Origin: Sphingomonas sp. SCN 67-18
GTDB lineage: Bacteria > Pseudomonadota > Alphaproteobacteria > Sphingomonadales > Sphingomonadaceae
Length of the DNA stretch: 64,000 nucleotides
Direction: 5' to 3'
Assembly (NCBI RefSeq): GCF_001724715.1
Contig: NZ_MEFG01000017.1
Location: 115,525 to 179,524, forward strand
The notes under the pieces: model-generated
Told to the model about the DNA's origin: nothing
Seen by the model: only the letters and a program-made list of their open reading frames with translations
Database searches by the model: none
Shown here: in pieces, positions 12,079-26,325 of the stretch
Layout of the letters: every line of letters begins with the position of its first letter
How positions within the stretch are numbered: position 1 is the stretch's first letter
Program-made: the position numbers and the translations under genes

Positions 12079-12677
12079 GCCGGGCGCAGACCATATTCCC
12101 GCAGCTGCGGAGCGATAAGCGGGGTGCAACAGCCATCGAGTTCGGCGTGGTGGCGCCGGTGCTGATCCTCACGCTGCTGGGGCTGAGCGATCTCGGCTAC
12201 CGCGTTTATGCCCAGTCCATTCTCGATGGCGCGATGCAGAAATCAGGGCGCGATTCGACGCTGGAAACCAACGTCACCACCGATGCGGGGGCGGAGCTGG
12301 ATGCGCAGGTCGCCAAGGCGGTGCGCACCATCGCGCCCAATGCGACGTTCGAGACATCGCGCAAATCCTATGCCGAATTCGGACGGATCCGGCGCGAGGA
12401 CTATCCCGACGCCAACGGCAACGGCGTGCGCGACGTGGGCGAATGCTTCGAGGATCTGAACGGCAACGGCAAGCAGGACGACGACCCCGGCAAGGTCGGC
12501 CAGGGCGGCGCGGATGACGTGGTCGTCTACGACGTCACGGTCACCTATCCGCGCCTGTTTCCGCTCGGCAAGATCATGGGCTGGCCAGCCAAGCAGGTGA
12601 TCAAGGGCCGCACGATCCTGAAGAACCAGCCCTATAACTCGCAGAATATCCCGCCCATCAAGGTGATCTGCACATGA
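12075..12677 (+). CDS. TadE-like pseudopilin with acidic calcium-loop-like insert
   Basis: The 200-residue protein has the TadE signature RGATAIEFGVVAPVLILTLL near the N-terminus (prepilin-like Glu within a transmembrane helix). An amphipathic region and a soluble domain follow. Around residues 115-140 lie repeated DANGNGVRD and DLNGNGKQD motifs, which resemble calcium-binding thrombospondin type 3 or dockerin loops and are not usual in TadE. It overlaps both neighbours by 4 nt, so the three genes form one translationally coupled operon. Confidence 0.83.
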   Translation: MSRAQTIFPQLRSDKRGATAIEFGVVAPVLILTLLGLSDLGYRVYAQSILDGAMQKSGRDSTLETNVTTDAGAELDAQVAKAVRTIAPNATFETSRKSYAEFGRIRREDYPDANGNGVRDVGECFEDLNGNGKQDDDPGKVGQGGADDVVVYDVTVTYPRLFPLGKIMGWPAKQVIKGRTILKNQPYNSQNIPPIKVICT

Positions 12678-13354
12678 TCCGCGCTCTCACCCTGCCCAGG
12701 GCGCTCGGGCGATTTTCCGGGCGGCTGCGCCGCGATCGGAGCGGGCTGGCGCTGATCGAATTCGCCTTCACCATGCCCATCGTCTTCACGATCGGCATGT
12801 ACGGCGTTGAAGTGGGCAACCTTGCCCTCGCCAATATGCGGATCAGCCAGATCGCGCTCACCCTGGCGGACAATGCGTCGCGCGTGGGTGAATCCAGCGC
12901 GCTGTCGCTCAAGCAGCTGCGTGAGGCCGACCTCAACGACATTCTGCAGGGCGCGCGGCTGCAATCGGAATCCTACGAGGTGACCAAACGCGGGCGCATC
13001 ACCTTGTCCAGCCTCCAGCGCAATGCGGACGGCGGGCAGTGGATCATGTGGCAGCGCTGCCTGGGCGTGAAGCCCTATGACACCAGCTATGGCAAGGAAG
13101 GCGACGGCGCGGTCGGCAAGCCCGTCATCACCGGCATGGGCCCGGCCGGCAAGCAGGTGACGGCGCCGCCCGATTCCGCGGTGATCTTCGTCGAGATCCA
13201 ATATGATTATAAGCCGGTCATCGGCCAGTGGCTGGTGGGCAACAAGCGCATCGCCTACACGGCCGCGTTCATCGTCCGCGACAAGCGCGACCTGACCAAA
13301 ATCTACGACACCTCGGCTGCGACCGCCCAGACCTGCGACAAGCACACGGCCTGA
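12674..13354 (+). CDS. TadE-family pilus-type protein
   Basis: The 226-residue protein carries the TadE motif SGLALIEFAFTMPIVFTIG near residue 33 within a single N-terminal transmembrane segment. A periplasmic domain with two cysteines follows (WQRCLG and the C-terminal QTCDKHTA). It begins inside the last codons of the preceding TadE-like gene (ATGA overlap). Together with the TadG-like protein it probably forms an envelope-anchored complex. The exact partners are not in the window. It is convergent with pdhB, leaving 29 nt between the stops. Confidence 0.82.
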   Translation: MIRALTLPRALGRFSGRLRRDRSGLALIEFAFTMPIVFTIGMYGVEVGNLALANMRISQIALTLADNASRVGESSALSLKQLREADLNDILQGARLQSESYEVTKRGRITLSSLQRNADGGQWIMWQRCLGVKPYDTSYGKEGDGAVGKPVITGMGPAGKQVTAPPDSAVIFVEIQYDYKPVIGQWLVGNKRIAYTAAFIVRDKRDLTKIYDTSAATAQTCDKHTA

Positions 13355-13383
13355 GCGGCACAGCAGCCATCAACGTCCAATAG

Positions 13384-14736
13384 TCAGCGGTAACAGACCT
13401 TCCTGACCGCCGCGACCACGCGGGCCGCGTCGATCAGCGCCGCCTTTTCGAGATTTGCGGCATAGGGCAACGGCACGTCCTCGTTGGTCACGCGGAGCAC
13501 CGGGGCGTCGAGATCGTCAAACCCGTCTTCCATCGCGATGGCGGCGATTTCGCTGGCGATCGAGCAGACCGGCCAGCCTTCCTCGACGACGACGAGGCGG
13601 TTGGTCTTCTTCAGGCTTTCCAGCACCGCGCCGCGATCAAGCGGGCGCAGCGTGCGCAAATCGATCACCTCCGCGTCGATGCCTTCGCCGGCCAGCGTCT
13701 CTGCCGCGTCCAGCGCCAGGCCGACGCCGATGGAATAGCTGACGATGGTGACGTCCTTGCCCTGCCGCATCGTCCGCGCCTTGCCGATGGGCAGCACATA
13801 ATCGTCGACGTCCGGCACATCGAAGCTGCGCCCGTAGAGCAGTTCGTTTTCGAGGAAGACGACCGGATCCTCGCTGCGGATCGCCGCTTTCAACAAGCCC
13901 TTGGCGTCCGCCGCGTCATAGGGCGAGATGACGATGAGGCCCGGCACGGCCGCATACCAGGGCGCATAATTCTGGCTGTGCTGCGCGCCGACCCGCGACG
14001 CCGCCCCGTTGGGCCCGCGAAACACGATGGGGCAGCGCATCTGGCCGCCAGACATGTAATTGGTCTTGGCGGCGGAATTGATGATGTGGTCGATGGCCTG
14101 CATGGCGAAGTTGAACGTCATGAATTCGACGATGGGGCGCAGGCCGCCCATCGCAGCACCGGTGCCGACGCCGGCAAAGCCATATTCGGTGATCGGCGTG
14201 TCGATGACGCGCTTGTTCCCGAATTCCTCGAGCAGGCCCTGAGTGACCTTGTAGGCGCCCTGATATTCGGCGACTTCCTCACCCATCACGAAGATGCGGT
14301 CATCCGCCCGCATTTCCTCCGCCATCGCGTCGCGCAGCGCATCGCGAACAGTGACCCGCTGCATCGCCGTGCCCGCGGGCACCTCCGGCGTGGCGGCGGG
14401 CGCCGGTTCGGCTGCCTTCGGGGCGGCGGCGGGAGCAGGAGCAGGAACCGCCTCGACCGGTTTCGGCGCGGCGGCGGGCGGCGCGGCCTCTTCCCCCTCG
14501 CCCGTGATCGTCGCGATGACGGTGCCGACCTTGACCCCGTCAGTCCCCTCGGCGACCAGGATCTGCGAGATCACGCCTTCATCGACAGCCTCGAATTCCA
14601 TCGTGGCCTTGTCCGTCTCGATCTCGGCCAGGATATCGCCGGATTTGACGCTGTCGCCTTCCTTGACCAGCCATTTGGCGAGCGTGCCTTCCTCCATCGT
14701 CGGAGAAAGCGCCGGCATCTTCAATTCAATCGCCAT
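13384..14736 (-). CDS. pdhB: Pyruvate dehydrogenase E1 beta subunit with N-terminal lipoyl domain
   Basis: The 450-residue protein begins with a lipoyl domain (about residues 1-78) with the lipoylated lysine in [12 protein letters not shown]. An Ala/Pro-rich linker (about 80-120) follows, then the E1 beta transketolase-like domain ([49 protein letters not shown]). E1 decarboxylates pyruvate with thiamine diphosphate and passes the acetyl group to E2. Fusion of a lipoyl domain to E1 beta is known in alphaproteobacteria. The ATG overlaps the pdhA stop by one base (TGATG). Confidence 0.96.
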   Translation of the reverse strand: MAIELKMPALSPTMEEGTLAKWLVKEGDSVKSGDILAEIETDKATMEFEAVDEGVISQILVAEGTDGVKVGTVIATITGEGEEAAPPAAAPKPVEAVPAPAPAAAPKAAEPAPAATPEVPAGTAMQRVTVRDALRDAMAEEMRADDRIFVMGEEVAEYQGAYKVTQGLLEEFGNKRVIDTPITEYGFAGVGTGAAMGGLRPIVEFMTFNFAMQAIDHIINSAAKTNYMSGGQMRCPIVFRGPNGAASRVGAQHSQNYAPWYAAVPGLIVISPYDAADAKGLLKAAIRSEDPVVFLENELLYGRSFDVPDVDDYVLPIGKARTMRQGKDVTIVSYSIGVGLALDAAETLAGEGIDAEVIDLRTLRPLDRGAVLESLKKTNRLVVVEEGWPVCSIASEIAAIAMEDGFDDLDAPVLRVTNEDVPLPYAANLEKAALIDAARVVAAVRKVCYR

Positions 14737-15797
14737 CAGTAACGCCCCACCAGCACATCGGTATAAAGTTCAGCGGCATCCGGTTCCGGCGAGCTTTCCC
14801 CGAAATCGGCGGCCTCGCTGACGATCCGGCGGATCTCCTTGTCGATATCCTTCAGCGCATCCTCGCCGACGCCCAGTTTTTCCAGCTCACGCTTGGCGGC
14901 CTCGATGGGATCGGATTTGTCGCGCACCGCCTGCACCTCGTCGCGCGAGCGGTATTTGGCGGGATCGGACATGGAATGGCCGCGATAGCGATAGGTCTTC
15001 AGTTCCAGCAGCACCGGGCCCTTGCCCGCGCGCACCCATTCCAGCGCCGTGGTCGCCGCGCCGCGCACCGCCAGCACGTCCATGCCGTCGACCTGAAGGC
15101 CGGGGATACGGAAGCTCTCACCGCGCCGATAGAGCTGGTCCTCGGCCGACGAGCGGTTGACGCTGGTGCCCATGGCATATTGGTTGTTTTCGATGACGAA
15201 GATGATCGGCAGCTTCCACAGCTCTGCCATGTTGAAGCTTTCGTACACCTGGCCCTGATTGGCGGCACCATCGCCGAAATAAGCGAGGCAGACGCCGCCA
15301 TCGCCCTTATATTTGTGCGAGAAGCCCAGCCCGGTGCCCAGCGACACCTGCGCGCCGACGATGCCGTGGCCGCCATAGAATTTATGATCGACCGAGAACA
15401 TGTGCATCGAACCGCCCTTGCCGCGCGAAATGCCGGCGGCCCGGCCGGTAAGCTCAGCCATGATGACCTTGGGATCGATGCCGTAGGCGAGCATGTGGCC
15501 ATGGTCGCGATAGCCGGTGATGACGCTGTCCTTGCCCGGCTCCAGCGCCGACTGGAGACCCACGGCGACCGCTTCCTGACCGATATAGAGGTGGCAGAAA
15601 CCGCCGATCAGACCGAGGCCGTAAAGCTGCCCGGCCTTTTCCTCGAACCGGCGGATCAGCAGCATCTGGCGATAATATTCGAGCAGTTCGGCCTTGTCGG
15701 CGGGGTGGCGCTTGGGCTCCGGCGGGCGTTCCCGGTTGGGAATCGCCTGCGGCGCCGCCGCCTGCTTTGCCGGTTTCGAAGTCGATGCTCTGGCCAA
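14736..15797 (-). CDS. pdhA: Pyruvate dehydrogenase E1 alpha subunit
   Basis: The protein carries the E1 alpha thiamine diphosphate motif [17 protein letters not shown] ending in [11 protein letters not shown]. It also has the phosphorylation-loop-like [14 protein letters not shown] and the [23 protein letters not shown] signature. With the TTG at 15797, preceded by GGGAAGGGC, the protein is 353 residues, matching sphingomonad homologues that begin MAKA/MARA. An ATG at 15860 is in frame and would add 21 residues, so the start is uncertain. It lies between ftsB and pdhB and is translationally coupled to pdhB. Confidence 0.94.
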   Translation of the reverse strand: MARASTSKPAKQAAAPQAIPNRERPPEPKRHPADKAELLEYYRQMLLIRRFEEKAGQLYGLGLIGGFCHLYIGQEAVAVGLQSALEPGKDSVITGYRDHGHMLAYGIDPKVIMAELTGRAAGISRGKGGSMHMFSVDHKFYGGHGIVGAQVSLGTGLGFSHKYKGDGGVCLAYFGDGAANQGQVYESFNMAELWKLPIIFVIENNQYAMGTSVNRSSAEDQLYRRGESFRIPGLQVDGMDVLAVRGAATTALEWVRAGKGPVLLELKTYRYRGHSMSDPAKYRSRDEVQAVRDKSDPIEAAKRELEKLGVGEDALKDIDKEIRRIVSEAADFGESSPEPDAAELYTDVLVGRY

Positions 15798-15892
15798 GTC
15801 CAGCCCTTCCCGTTTCGCCTGATATTGTCCTGGATGCCTATAGGCCGCGAGCGCCGCCATCCGCAACGTCGCTGTCGCCGATTCAACCCCGT

Positions 15893-16204
15893 TCAATCGA
15901 GGGGGATGATGACCTCGTCCGGGTGGGCAAGGCCCATCTGCTTGCGGATCAGCTCATCCACCATGTCCGGATTCGCCTTCTTGGGATCCAGCAGGGCCAC
16001 GCGGTTGGCGATCACGGCGCGCTGCGCCTCGACCTTCTTCAGCTCCACCTGCCGCTTTTGCAGGGTGCGATGATAATCGCCCCACGCAAGCACGCCATTC
16101 GGCCCGACCAGCGCATAACCCCCGAAAAAGGCGATGACGAGCATCGCCAGCGCGGGCGCGGCGGCGGAAACGAGCAGCGAGCGAAGCTTGCGTGTTTGCG
16201 TCAT
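15893..16204 (-). CDS. ftsB: Septum formation initiator FtsB/DivIC-like protein
   Basis: The 103-residue protein has a short cytoplasmic N-terminus, one transmembrane helix (about residues 14-33, APALAMLVIAFFGGYALVG) and a coiled coil (YHRTLQKRQVELKKVEAQ). It ends in the family motif DELIRKQMGLAHPDEVIIP. FtsB forms the FtsQLB divisome subcomplex that activates septal peptidoglycan synthesis. The position directly after eno is the classical neighbourhood. The ribosome binding site AAGGCGG lies in the stem of an inverted repeat. Confidence 0.9.
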   Translation of the reverse strand: MTQTRKLRSLLVSAAAPALAMLVIAFFGGYALVGPNGVLAWGDYHRTLQKRQVELKKVEAQRAVIANRVALLDPKKANPDMVDELIRKQMGLAHPDEVIIPLD

Positions 16205-16206
16205 TT

Positions 16207-16231
16207 CCGCCTTGAATCACATGCAAGGCGG
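16207..16231 (-). promoter_or_regulatory. Inverted repeat masking the ftsB ribosome binding site
   Basis: Perfect 8-bp arms CCGCCTTG (16207-16214) and CAAGGCGG (16224-16231) flank a 9-nt loop in the 31-nt gap between the eno stop and the ftsB ATG. In the transcript, the arm nearest the ATG contains AAGGCGG, the ftsB ribosome binding site. Folding would hide it unless translation of eno opens the hairpin. It could also be a weak terminator, although no U-tract follows. Confidence 0.5.
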
Positions 16232-16235
16232 GGAT

Positions 16236-18336
<2,101 letters not shown>

Positions 18337-18352
18337 TCGACTGGAGCGGGGC

Positions 18353-18712
18353 TTGGCCGAGGAGCAACTTCCCGGGAAGGATGATGTCAGCATCGCCGAC
18401 CTGCTGGTCAGGCTGGTCGACGAGACGGACGATTTCGTCCGGGCCGAACTTGGGCTGTTCCGCGCCCAGGCGCTGCGCCGGCTGACCCGATCGCGCGGGG
18501 CGCTAGCGATGGCGCTGATCGGCATCGTCATCGTCCAGGCATCCGTCATCGCCCTGCTGGTGGGGCTGATCTTTGCGCTTGCCCCCCATGTCGGCCCGCT
18601 GGCGGCGACGCTGATCGTGCTGGCCGTTGCGCTCGGCATTGCCGGCATGTTGATCGCCACCGCGTGGCGGCAGATCCGCGAGGCGTTTCTGCCCGAGGAG
18701 CCGGACGCATGA
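18353..18712 (+). CDS. Holin-superfamily (YqjE-like) inner-membrane protein
   Basis: The 119-residue protein has an amphipathic N-terminal helix (VSIADLLVRLVDETDDFVRAE) followed by two transmembrane helices (ALAMALIGIVIVQASVIALL and LAATLIVLAVALGIAGMLIA). This is the pattern of the 'phage holin family'/COG5393 proteins, which in most bacteria are chromosomal envelope proteins and not phage lysis factors. The TTG at 18353 follows GGAGCGGGGC. The stop overlaps the next start as ATGA. The pairing with ElaB-like genes parallels E. coli yqjDE. Confidence 0.75.
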   Translation: MAEEQLPGKDDVSIADLLVRLVDETDDFVRAELGLFRAQALRRLTRSRGALAMALIGIVIVQASVIALLVGLIFALAPHVGPLAATLIVLAVALGIAGMLIATAWRQIREAFLPEEPDA

Positions 18713-19080
18713 GCATGTCGGACGACGAGCTGCGCCGCGCCCGTGCCCGCTCCGCCGCGGCGCGGGAAACGCTGACCCGAACGATCGTAGAAATCCAGCA
18801 CCGGCTGAGCCCGCGCGTGCTGATGGAAGAGGCCGGGCAGGAACTGCGTGAAAAGGCGGTCGATCTGTTCGACCAGGGCATCGCGCAGGCGCGGGCGCGC
18901 CCGGGCGTGGTCGCCGCCATCGGCGCGGCGCTTTTGGCCTATCTGCTGCGCGGTCCCATTTTCCGCGCGATCTGGGGTCTGATCACCCAAAATGGCGAAA
19001 CCGAACCGGACGAGCAGGCGTTGACGGCGCGAGCGATCAGCCGCGCCGCCGCTCGGCCGCCAGAGCATGAGGAGCTTTGA
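18709..19080 (+). CDS. DUF3618 domain protein
   Basis: The 123-residue protein has the DUF3618 pattern: an RARSAAARETLTRTIVEIQ helix, then HRLSPRVLMEEA, then a C-terminal hydrophobic segment (VVAAIGAALLAYLLRGPIF). The family has no assigned activity and is found with YqjE/ElaB-like genes. Its start overlaps the preceding stop, and an ATG two codons later (18715) is an alternative. AGGAGCTTTGAA at its end serves as the ribosome binding site of the next gene. Confidence 0.75.
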   Translation: MSMSDDELRRARARSAAARETLTRTIVEIQHRLSPRVLMEEAGQELREKAVDLFDQGIAQARARPGVVAAIGAALLAYLLRGPIFRAIWGLITQNGETEPDEQALTARAISRAAARPPEHEEL

Positions 19081-19081
19081 A

Positions 19082-19669
19082 ATGACGAACGATCTTGGCG
19101 AGAGCGCACGGCGCGCGGCCGAACGGGCCGGCGAGAAGCTGGAAGAGGCGAAAACGCAGGTTTATCACGGCGCGGCGGTGGCGAAGGACGCCGTCGGCTC
19201 CGCCTATACCACCGCCCGCACCAAGGCCGACGAGGCGATTGCCGCCACGCGCACCAAAGCCAATTCCACCTACCGCGCCACCCGTTCCGGCGCGGCCCGC
19301 ATCTCCCGACAAGCAGCGGACGGTGTGGAGCACAACCCGCTGGCGGTGATGATCGGCGGTGCGGCGCTGGGCGCGCTGATCGGCGTTCTCCTGCCCCGCA
19401 GCGAGCGCGAGACCAAGGCGCTGGGCAGCCTTGGCCGAAAGGTCAACAGCACCGCCCGCGCCGCCGCCGAGGCGGCGAAAAAGGCTGGCAAGCAGCAGAT
19501 GGATTCGCTGGGCCTGAACAAGCGCGCCGCCCAGGATCAGGTCGCCAGCCTAGTCGACAAGGCGCTGAGCGCGGCCGGAACCGCCGGCACCGCCGCCGCA
19601 AAGTCGGTCCGCACCCGCAAGCCGGCGACAAGATCGACAGGCAAGCCTTCAACAAAGCAGAAGGGCTGA
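19082..19669 (+). CDS. ElaB/YqjD-like membrane-anchored helical protein
   Basis: The 195-residue protein has an N-terminal amphipathic helical region (SARRAAERAGEKLEEAKTQV) and repeated Ala/Thr/Lys-rich helices. A central hydrophobic segment follows NPLAVMIGGAALGALIGVLL, the typical glycine-rich ElaB-type anchor. The C-terminus is long, basic and Ala-rich, ending TRKPATRSTGKPSTKQKG. It starts 1 nt after the DUF3618 stop and closes the operon. Like the first gene it combines a membrane anchor with a histone-like tail. The function is inferred from family similarity only. Confidence 0.65.
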   Translation: MTNDLGESARRAAERAGEKLEEAKTQVYHGAAVAKDAVGSAYTTARTKADEAIAATRTKANSTYRATRSGAARISRQAADGVEHNPLAVMIGGAALGALIGVLLPRSERETKALGSLGRKVNSTARAAAEAAKKAGKQQMDSLGLNKRAAQDQVASLVDKALSAAGTAGTAAAKSVRTRKPATRSTGKPSTKQKG

Positions 19670-19741
19670 GCTTGCGGATCGGCGCGGCGCGCTGATAGAG
19701 GGGCCGCTTTCCGCCCGTAGCGTTCGAGTGAAGGTCTGTTG

Positions 19742-19969
19742 ATGAGCAAATTGCATCTGGTGTTTGGCGGGCGGGTCGAAGACCCTCAGACGCTGGACTT
19801 TCGCGATCTGAACACGATCGACATCGTCGGCGTGTTCCCAGATTACAAAAGCGCCGAGGAAGCCTGGCGGTCAGCCGCCCAGCGCACCGTGGACGATGCC
19901 GAGATGAAATATGTGGTGGTCCACCTCCACCGCCTGCTCCAGCCCGATCTGATCGCGCGGGCGCAGTAA
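19742..19969 (+). CDS. DUF4170 family protein
   Basis: The 75-residue protein (MSKLHLVFGGRVEDP, VGVFPDYKSAEEAWR, TVDDAEMKYVVVHLHRLL) fits the small alphaproteobacterial DUF4170 family, which lacks an experimental function. The ATG at 19742 is preferred over an in-frame TTG just before it. It is the last rightward gene before the leftward rhomboid-greA-carBA run. Confidence 0.8.
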   Translation: MSKLHLVFGGRVEDPQTLDFRDLNTIDIVGVFPDYKSAEEAWRSAAQRTVDDAEMKYVVVHLHRLLQPDLIARAQ

Positions 19970-19984
19970 CGCCCCCCTCCCCGC

Positions 19985-20617
19985 TCAGGCTGAGCGGTAT
20001 CGCCAGAGCAGCATCGGCCGGGCGAGGACCAGCCCGGCCAGGAAACCGCCGATATGGGCGGCGATAGCAACCCGCGTCATCGTGCCGAAGGTGGCAAGGC
20101 CCATCAATATCTGGACGACGATCCACGCCGCCGCCAGCCACACTACCCGCACGACGAAGGGCGAGAAGGGGCCGATGGCCTTTACCTTCTGCTGGCTGAA
20201 CAGCACAGCATAGGCGCCGACGATGGCCGATATCGCCCCGCTGGCGCCGATCATCGGCACCACGCTGGCGGGTTCCGGCAGATATTGGGCGAAAGCGGAG
20301 GCGAACGCGCCGAGGATGTAGAGCAGCGCCAGCATCAGCGGGCCGATGGCGCTTTCCACAAAACGGCCGCAGAACAGCAGCATCAGCATGTTGAAGCCGA
20401 GATGCAGCAGATTAGCGTGGAGCAGCGTGGCGGTGAACGGCGTCAGCCACATCGGCACGCCGTCCGCCAGCCGGATGAGGCCGGCGAAACGGGCGGGGAT
20501 GAACCCGCCCATCACCGCCGCCTGGTCGCTCCACCCCGCCAGCGCGAGCACCGCCCAGACGGCGGCAGTGACGCCGACGATCCACTGTGTCAGCCGTCCT
20601 GGCGGCAACTGCACCAC
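19985..20617 (-). CDS. Rhomboid-family intramembrane serine protease
   Basis: The 210-residue protein has about six transmembrane helices. The catalytic serine is in GASGAIS (S126), and the catalytic histidine lies in the last helix motif AAHIGGFLAG. HANLLHLGFNMLML (H68, H72, N76) provides the conserved oxyanion region. Rhomboids cleave substrates within the membrane; the substrate here is unknown. The GTG at 20617 is only 2 nt after the greA stop and lacks a clear ribosome binding site, so translation is probably coupled to greA. Confidence 0.88.
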   Translation of the reverse strand: MVQLPPGRLTQWIVGVTAAVWAVLALAGWSDQAAVMGGFIPARFAGLIRLADGVPMWLTPFTATLLHANLLHLGFNMLMLLFCGRFVESAIGPLMLALLYILGAFASAFAQYLPEPASVVPMIGASGAISAIVGAYAVLFSQQKVKAIGPFSPFVVRVVWLAAAWIVVQILMGLATFGTMTRVAIAAHIGGFLAGLVLARPMLLWRYRSA

Positions 20618-20619
20618 GT

Positions 20620-21099
20620 TTAGATGAATTCGATCTTCGACACGACGTAATAGCGATCGCCCGAAGGCACCGTCACCTCGACCTCGTCATCGACGCTGCG
20701 GCCGATGAGCGCACGGCCCAGCGGCGAATTATAGGAGATCCGCCCGGATTTGGCGTCCGCTTCCGTCTGGCCGACGATCTGGTAGGTGACGGGCGCGTCA
20801 TTTTCGTCGAGCAGCGTCACCGTGGCGCCGAACACCACCTTGTCGCCCGACAGTGTCGTCGGATCGATCACCTGGGCGCGGCTCAGCCGGTCCTCGAGAT
20901 CGCTGATCGAGGCCTCGATCTGCCCCTGCCGTTCCTTGGCCGCGTGATATTCGGCATTTTCGGACAGGTCGCCATGCGCGCGCGCTTCCTCGATCGCCGC
21001 GATCACCTCCGGGCGCTCGACGGTTTTCAGGCGATGGAGATCCTCGCTGATCTTCCTGTGCCCTTCGGCCAGCATCGGCATCTTTTCGACGGTCGCCAT
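20620..21099 (-). CDS. greA: Transcription elongation factor GreA
   Basis: The 159-residue factor rescues backtracked RNA polymerase by stimulating transcript cleavage. The N-terminal coiled coil contains the catalytic tip acidic residues in the motif [20 protein letters not shown]. The C-terminal FKBP-like domain includes [20 protein letters not shown]. The length is normal. It lies 81 nt after carB, with rhomboid 2 nt after its stop, so carB-greA-rhomboid probably share transcripts. Confidence 0.96.
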   Translation of the reverse strand: MATVEKMPMLAEGHRKISEDLHRLKTVERPEVIAAIEEARAHGDLSENAEYHAAKERQGQIEASISDLEDRLSRAQVIDPTTLSGDKVVFGATVTLLDENDAPVTYQIVGQTEADAKSGRISYNSPLGRALIGRSVDDEVEVTVPSGDRYYVVSKIEFI

Positions 21100-21180
21100 T
21101 CCACTCCACCCTTCGTCAAAAACTCTGGTTGGGCCGGCTCCCTGTGTGGATCCGCCCCGCTCGCAAACAAAATTTCGGGA

Positions 21181-24516
<3,336 letters not shown>

Positions 24517-24565
24517 TAGCGGCAATACTCGATCTGGAGATCAACAGGCGTCGTCGGAGCGGGTT

Positions 24566-25732
24566 TCAACGCCGCAATCCGCTCACGAATTTTTCGAACA
24601 GATAATGGCTGTCCTGCGGCCCCGGACTGGCTTCCGGGTGGTACTGGACGGAAAAGGCCCGCTTGTCGGTCAGCTCGAAGCCGGCGTTCGAGCCGTCGAA
24701 CAGGCTGACATGGGTTTCCACCGCATTCGCCGGCAGGGTGGCGCCGTCCACTGCGAATCCGTGGTTCATGCTGGTGATCTCAACCCGGCCGTCCGCCACG
24801 CGCTTGACCGGATGGTTCGCGCCGCGATGGCCCTGGTGCATCTTGGCGGTCTTCGCGCCGACCGCGAGGCCCAGCAGCTGATGGCCAAGGCAGATGCCGA
24901 AGATGGGCACATTCGCATCCAGCAGCGCCTGGATGACCGGGACCGCATAGTCGCCCGTGGCCGCGGGATCGCCGGGGCCGTTGGAAAGGAAAACGCCGTC
25001 CGGCTCAAGAGCGAGGATCGTCGCCGCGTCCGTTTCCGCCGGGACGACGGTGATCTTCGCGCCCGCGTTGAACAGGTTGCGGAAGATGTTGCGCTTGATG
25101 CCATAATCGACCGCGACGACATGCGGCCGGGGCGCTGCGCCTTCATCCGCTTCATAGCCGAAACCGAGCCGCCACAGGCCGCCCTGCCAATCCCCCATTT
25201 CATCCACGGTGACGTCGCGGGCGAGGTCCATGCCCTCCAGCCCGGGCCATTGCCGGGCCTTGGCGAGCAGCGCGTCGATGTCGAAGCTGCCGTCGGCGCT
25301 GTGCGCGATCACCCCGTTGGGGGCGCCCGCCTCCCTGATCCGGCGGGTCAGCGCGCGGGTGTCGATGCCGGCCAGCCCGATGCGGCCATGGGCGGCCAGC
25401 CAGGCGTCAAACCGGGCGGTCGAGCGAAAATTGCTGGGTGCGGTGACGTCTTCACGGACGATGCAGCCGAGCGCATGGGCGCCGCGCGACTCCACATCCT
25501 CGTCATTGGTGCCGACATTGCCGATATGGGGAAAGGTGAAGGTGACGATCTGCCCTTCATAGGACGGGTCGGTCATCACTTCCTGATAGCCGGTGATGGT
25601 GGTGTTGAAGCAGACTTCGCCGACGGCGTCTCCCTCCGCGCCGAATCCCCTACCCCACAGCACGTCGCCGGAAGCCAGAACCAATACCCCCGTCGCTCCG
25701 TTGGGCGCGCGGGTGGAATTGGCGTCTGCCAT
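24566..25732 (-). CDS. carA: Carbamoyl-phosphate synthase small subunit CarA
   Basis: The 388-residue glutaminase subunit supplies ammonia to CarB. The N-terminal domain has GEVCFNTTITGYQEVMTDPSY. The C-terminal class I glutamine amidotransferase domain has the nucleophile motif FGICLGHQLLG and the His-Glu pair in VQYHPEASPGPQD. The ATG at 25732 follows AGGAGCCCTCGCA. The 131-bp divergent gap to yqeY must hold promoters for both directions. Confidence 0.97.
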   Translation of the reverse strand: MADANSTRAPNGATGVLVLASGDVLWGRGFGAEGDAVGEVCFNTTITGYQEVMTDPSYEGQIVTFTFPHIGNVGTNDEDVESRGAHALGCIVREDVTAPSNFRSTARFDAWLAAHGRIGLAGIDTRALTRRIREAGAPNGVIAHSADGSFDIDALLAKARQWPGLEGMDLARDVTVDEMGDWQGGLWRLGFGYEADEGAAPRPHVVAVDYGIKRNIFRNLFNAGAKITVVPAETDAATILALEPDGVFLSNGPGDPAATGDYAVPVIQALLDANVPIFGICLGHQLLGLAVGAKTAKMHQGHRGANHPVKRVADGRVEITSMNHGFAVDGATLPANAVETHVSLFDGSNAGFELTDKRAFSVQYHPEASPGPQDSHYLFEKFVSGLRR

Positions 25733-25863
25733 TGCGAGGGCTCCTGATTTTGACCGGGTAAACGGCGGGGTGAGTAGGAGGCAGGCCGGGCCGGGTCAAT
25801 CTATTAAAAATCGGGCGGCTCGGCTATGCTGGTCGTTTCCTGCCGTTCATCCCCCGAGGTCCA

Positions 25864-26316
25864 ATGATTCGCGACGATATCAAGGCCGCGCTTGTCACCG
25901 CCATGAAAGCGCGCGATGCCAGCACAACCGCCACAATCCGCCTTGTCCAGGCCGCCATCAAGAACCGCGACATCGAATTGCGGACGAGCAGCGCCACCAT
26001 CGACGACGATGCTCTGGTGAGCGAAGTGCTGCAGAAAATGGTGAAGCAGCGCCGCGAATCGATCGACATGTTCACCAAGGGCGGCCGCACCGAGTTGGCC
26101 GCGACCGAACAGACCGAAGTGGACGTGATCGAAACCTTCCTGCCCCAGATGCTGAGCGAGGAGGAGACCCGCGCCGCCATCGAGTCGATCAAGGCCGAGA
26201 TCGGCGCATCCGGCGTCAAGGACATGGGCAAGGTGATGGCGGAACTGAAAAGCCGTCACGCCGGCACGCTGGACATGAGCAAGGCCAGCGGCCTGGTGAA
26301 AGCCGCGCTGGCTTAA
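25864..26316 (+). CDS. GatB/YqeY domain protein
   Basis: The 150-residue protein matches the YqeY family (MIRDDIKAALVTAMKARDA, VLQKMVKQRRESIDMF, ETFLPQMLSEEE, KDMGKVMAELKSRHAG). It corresponds to the tRNA-binding tail of the amidotransferase subunit GatB. Its own role is not settled; a tRNA-related role is inferred. It sits 9 nt before dnaG, in the position that rpsU holds in the E. coli macromolecular synthesis operon. TATGCT at 25825-25830 may be its -10 element. Confidence 0.9.
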   Translation: MIRDDIKAALVTAMKARDASTTATIRLVQAAIKNRDIELRTSSATIDDDALVSEVLQKMVKQRRESIDMFTKGGRTELAATEQTEVDVIETFLPQMLSEEETRAAIESIKAEIGASGVKDMGKVMAELKSRHAGTLDMSKASGLVKAALA

Positions 26317-26325
26317 CGGCTCGCC

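Noticed and set aside
18353..18712. Phage lysis holin, hinting at a prophage
   Set aside because: The protein belongs to the YqjE-like holin superfamily found on normal chromosomes, and there are no phage structural, lysin or integrase genes nearby.
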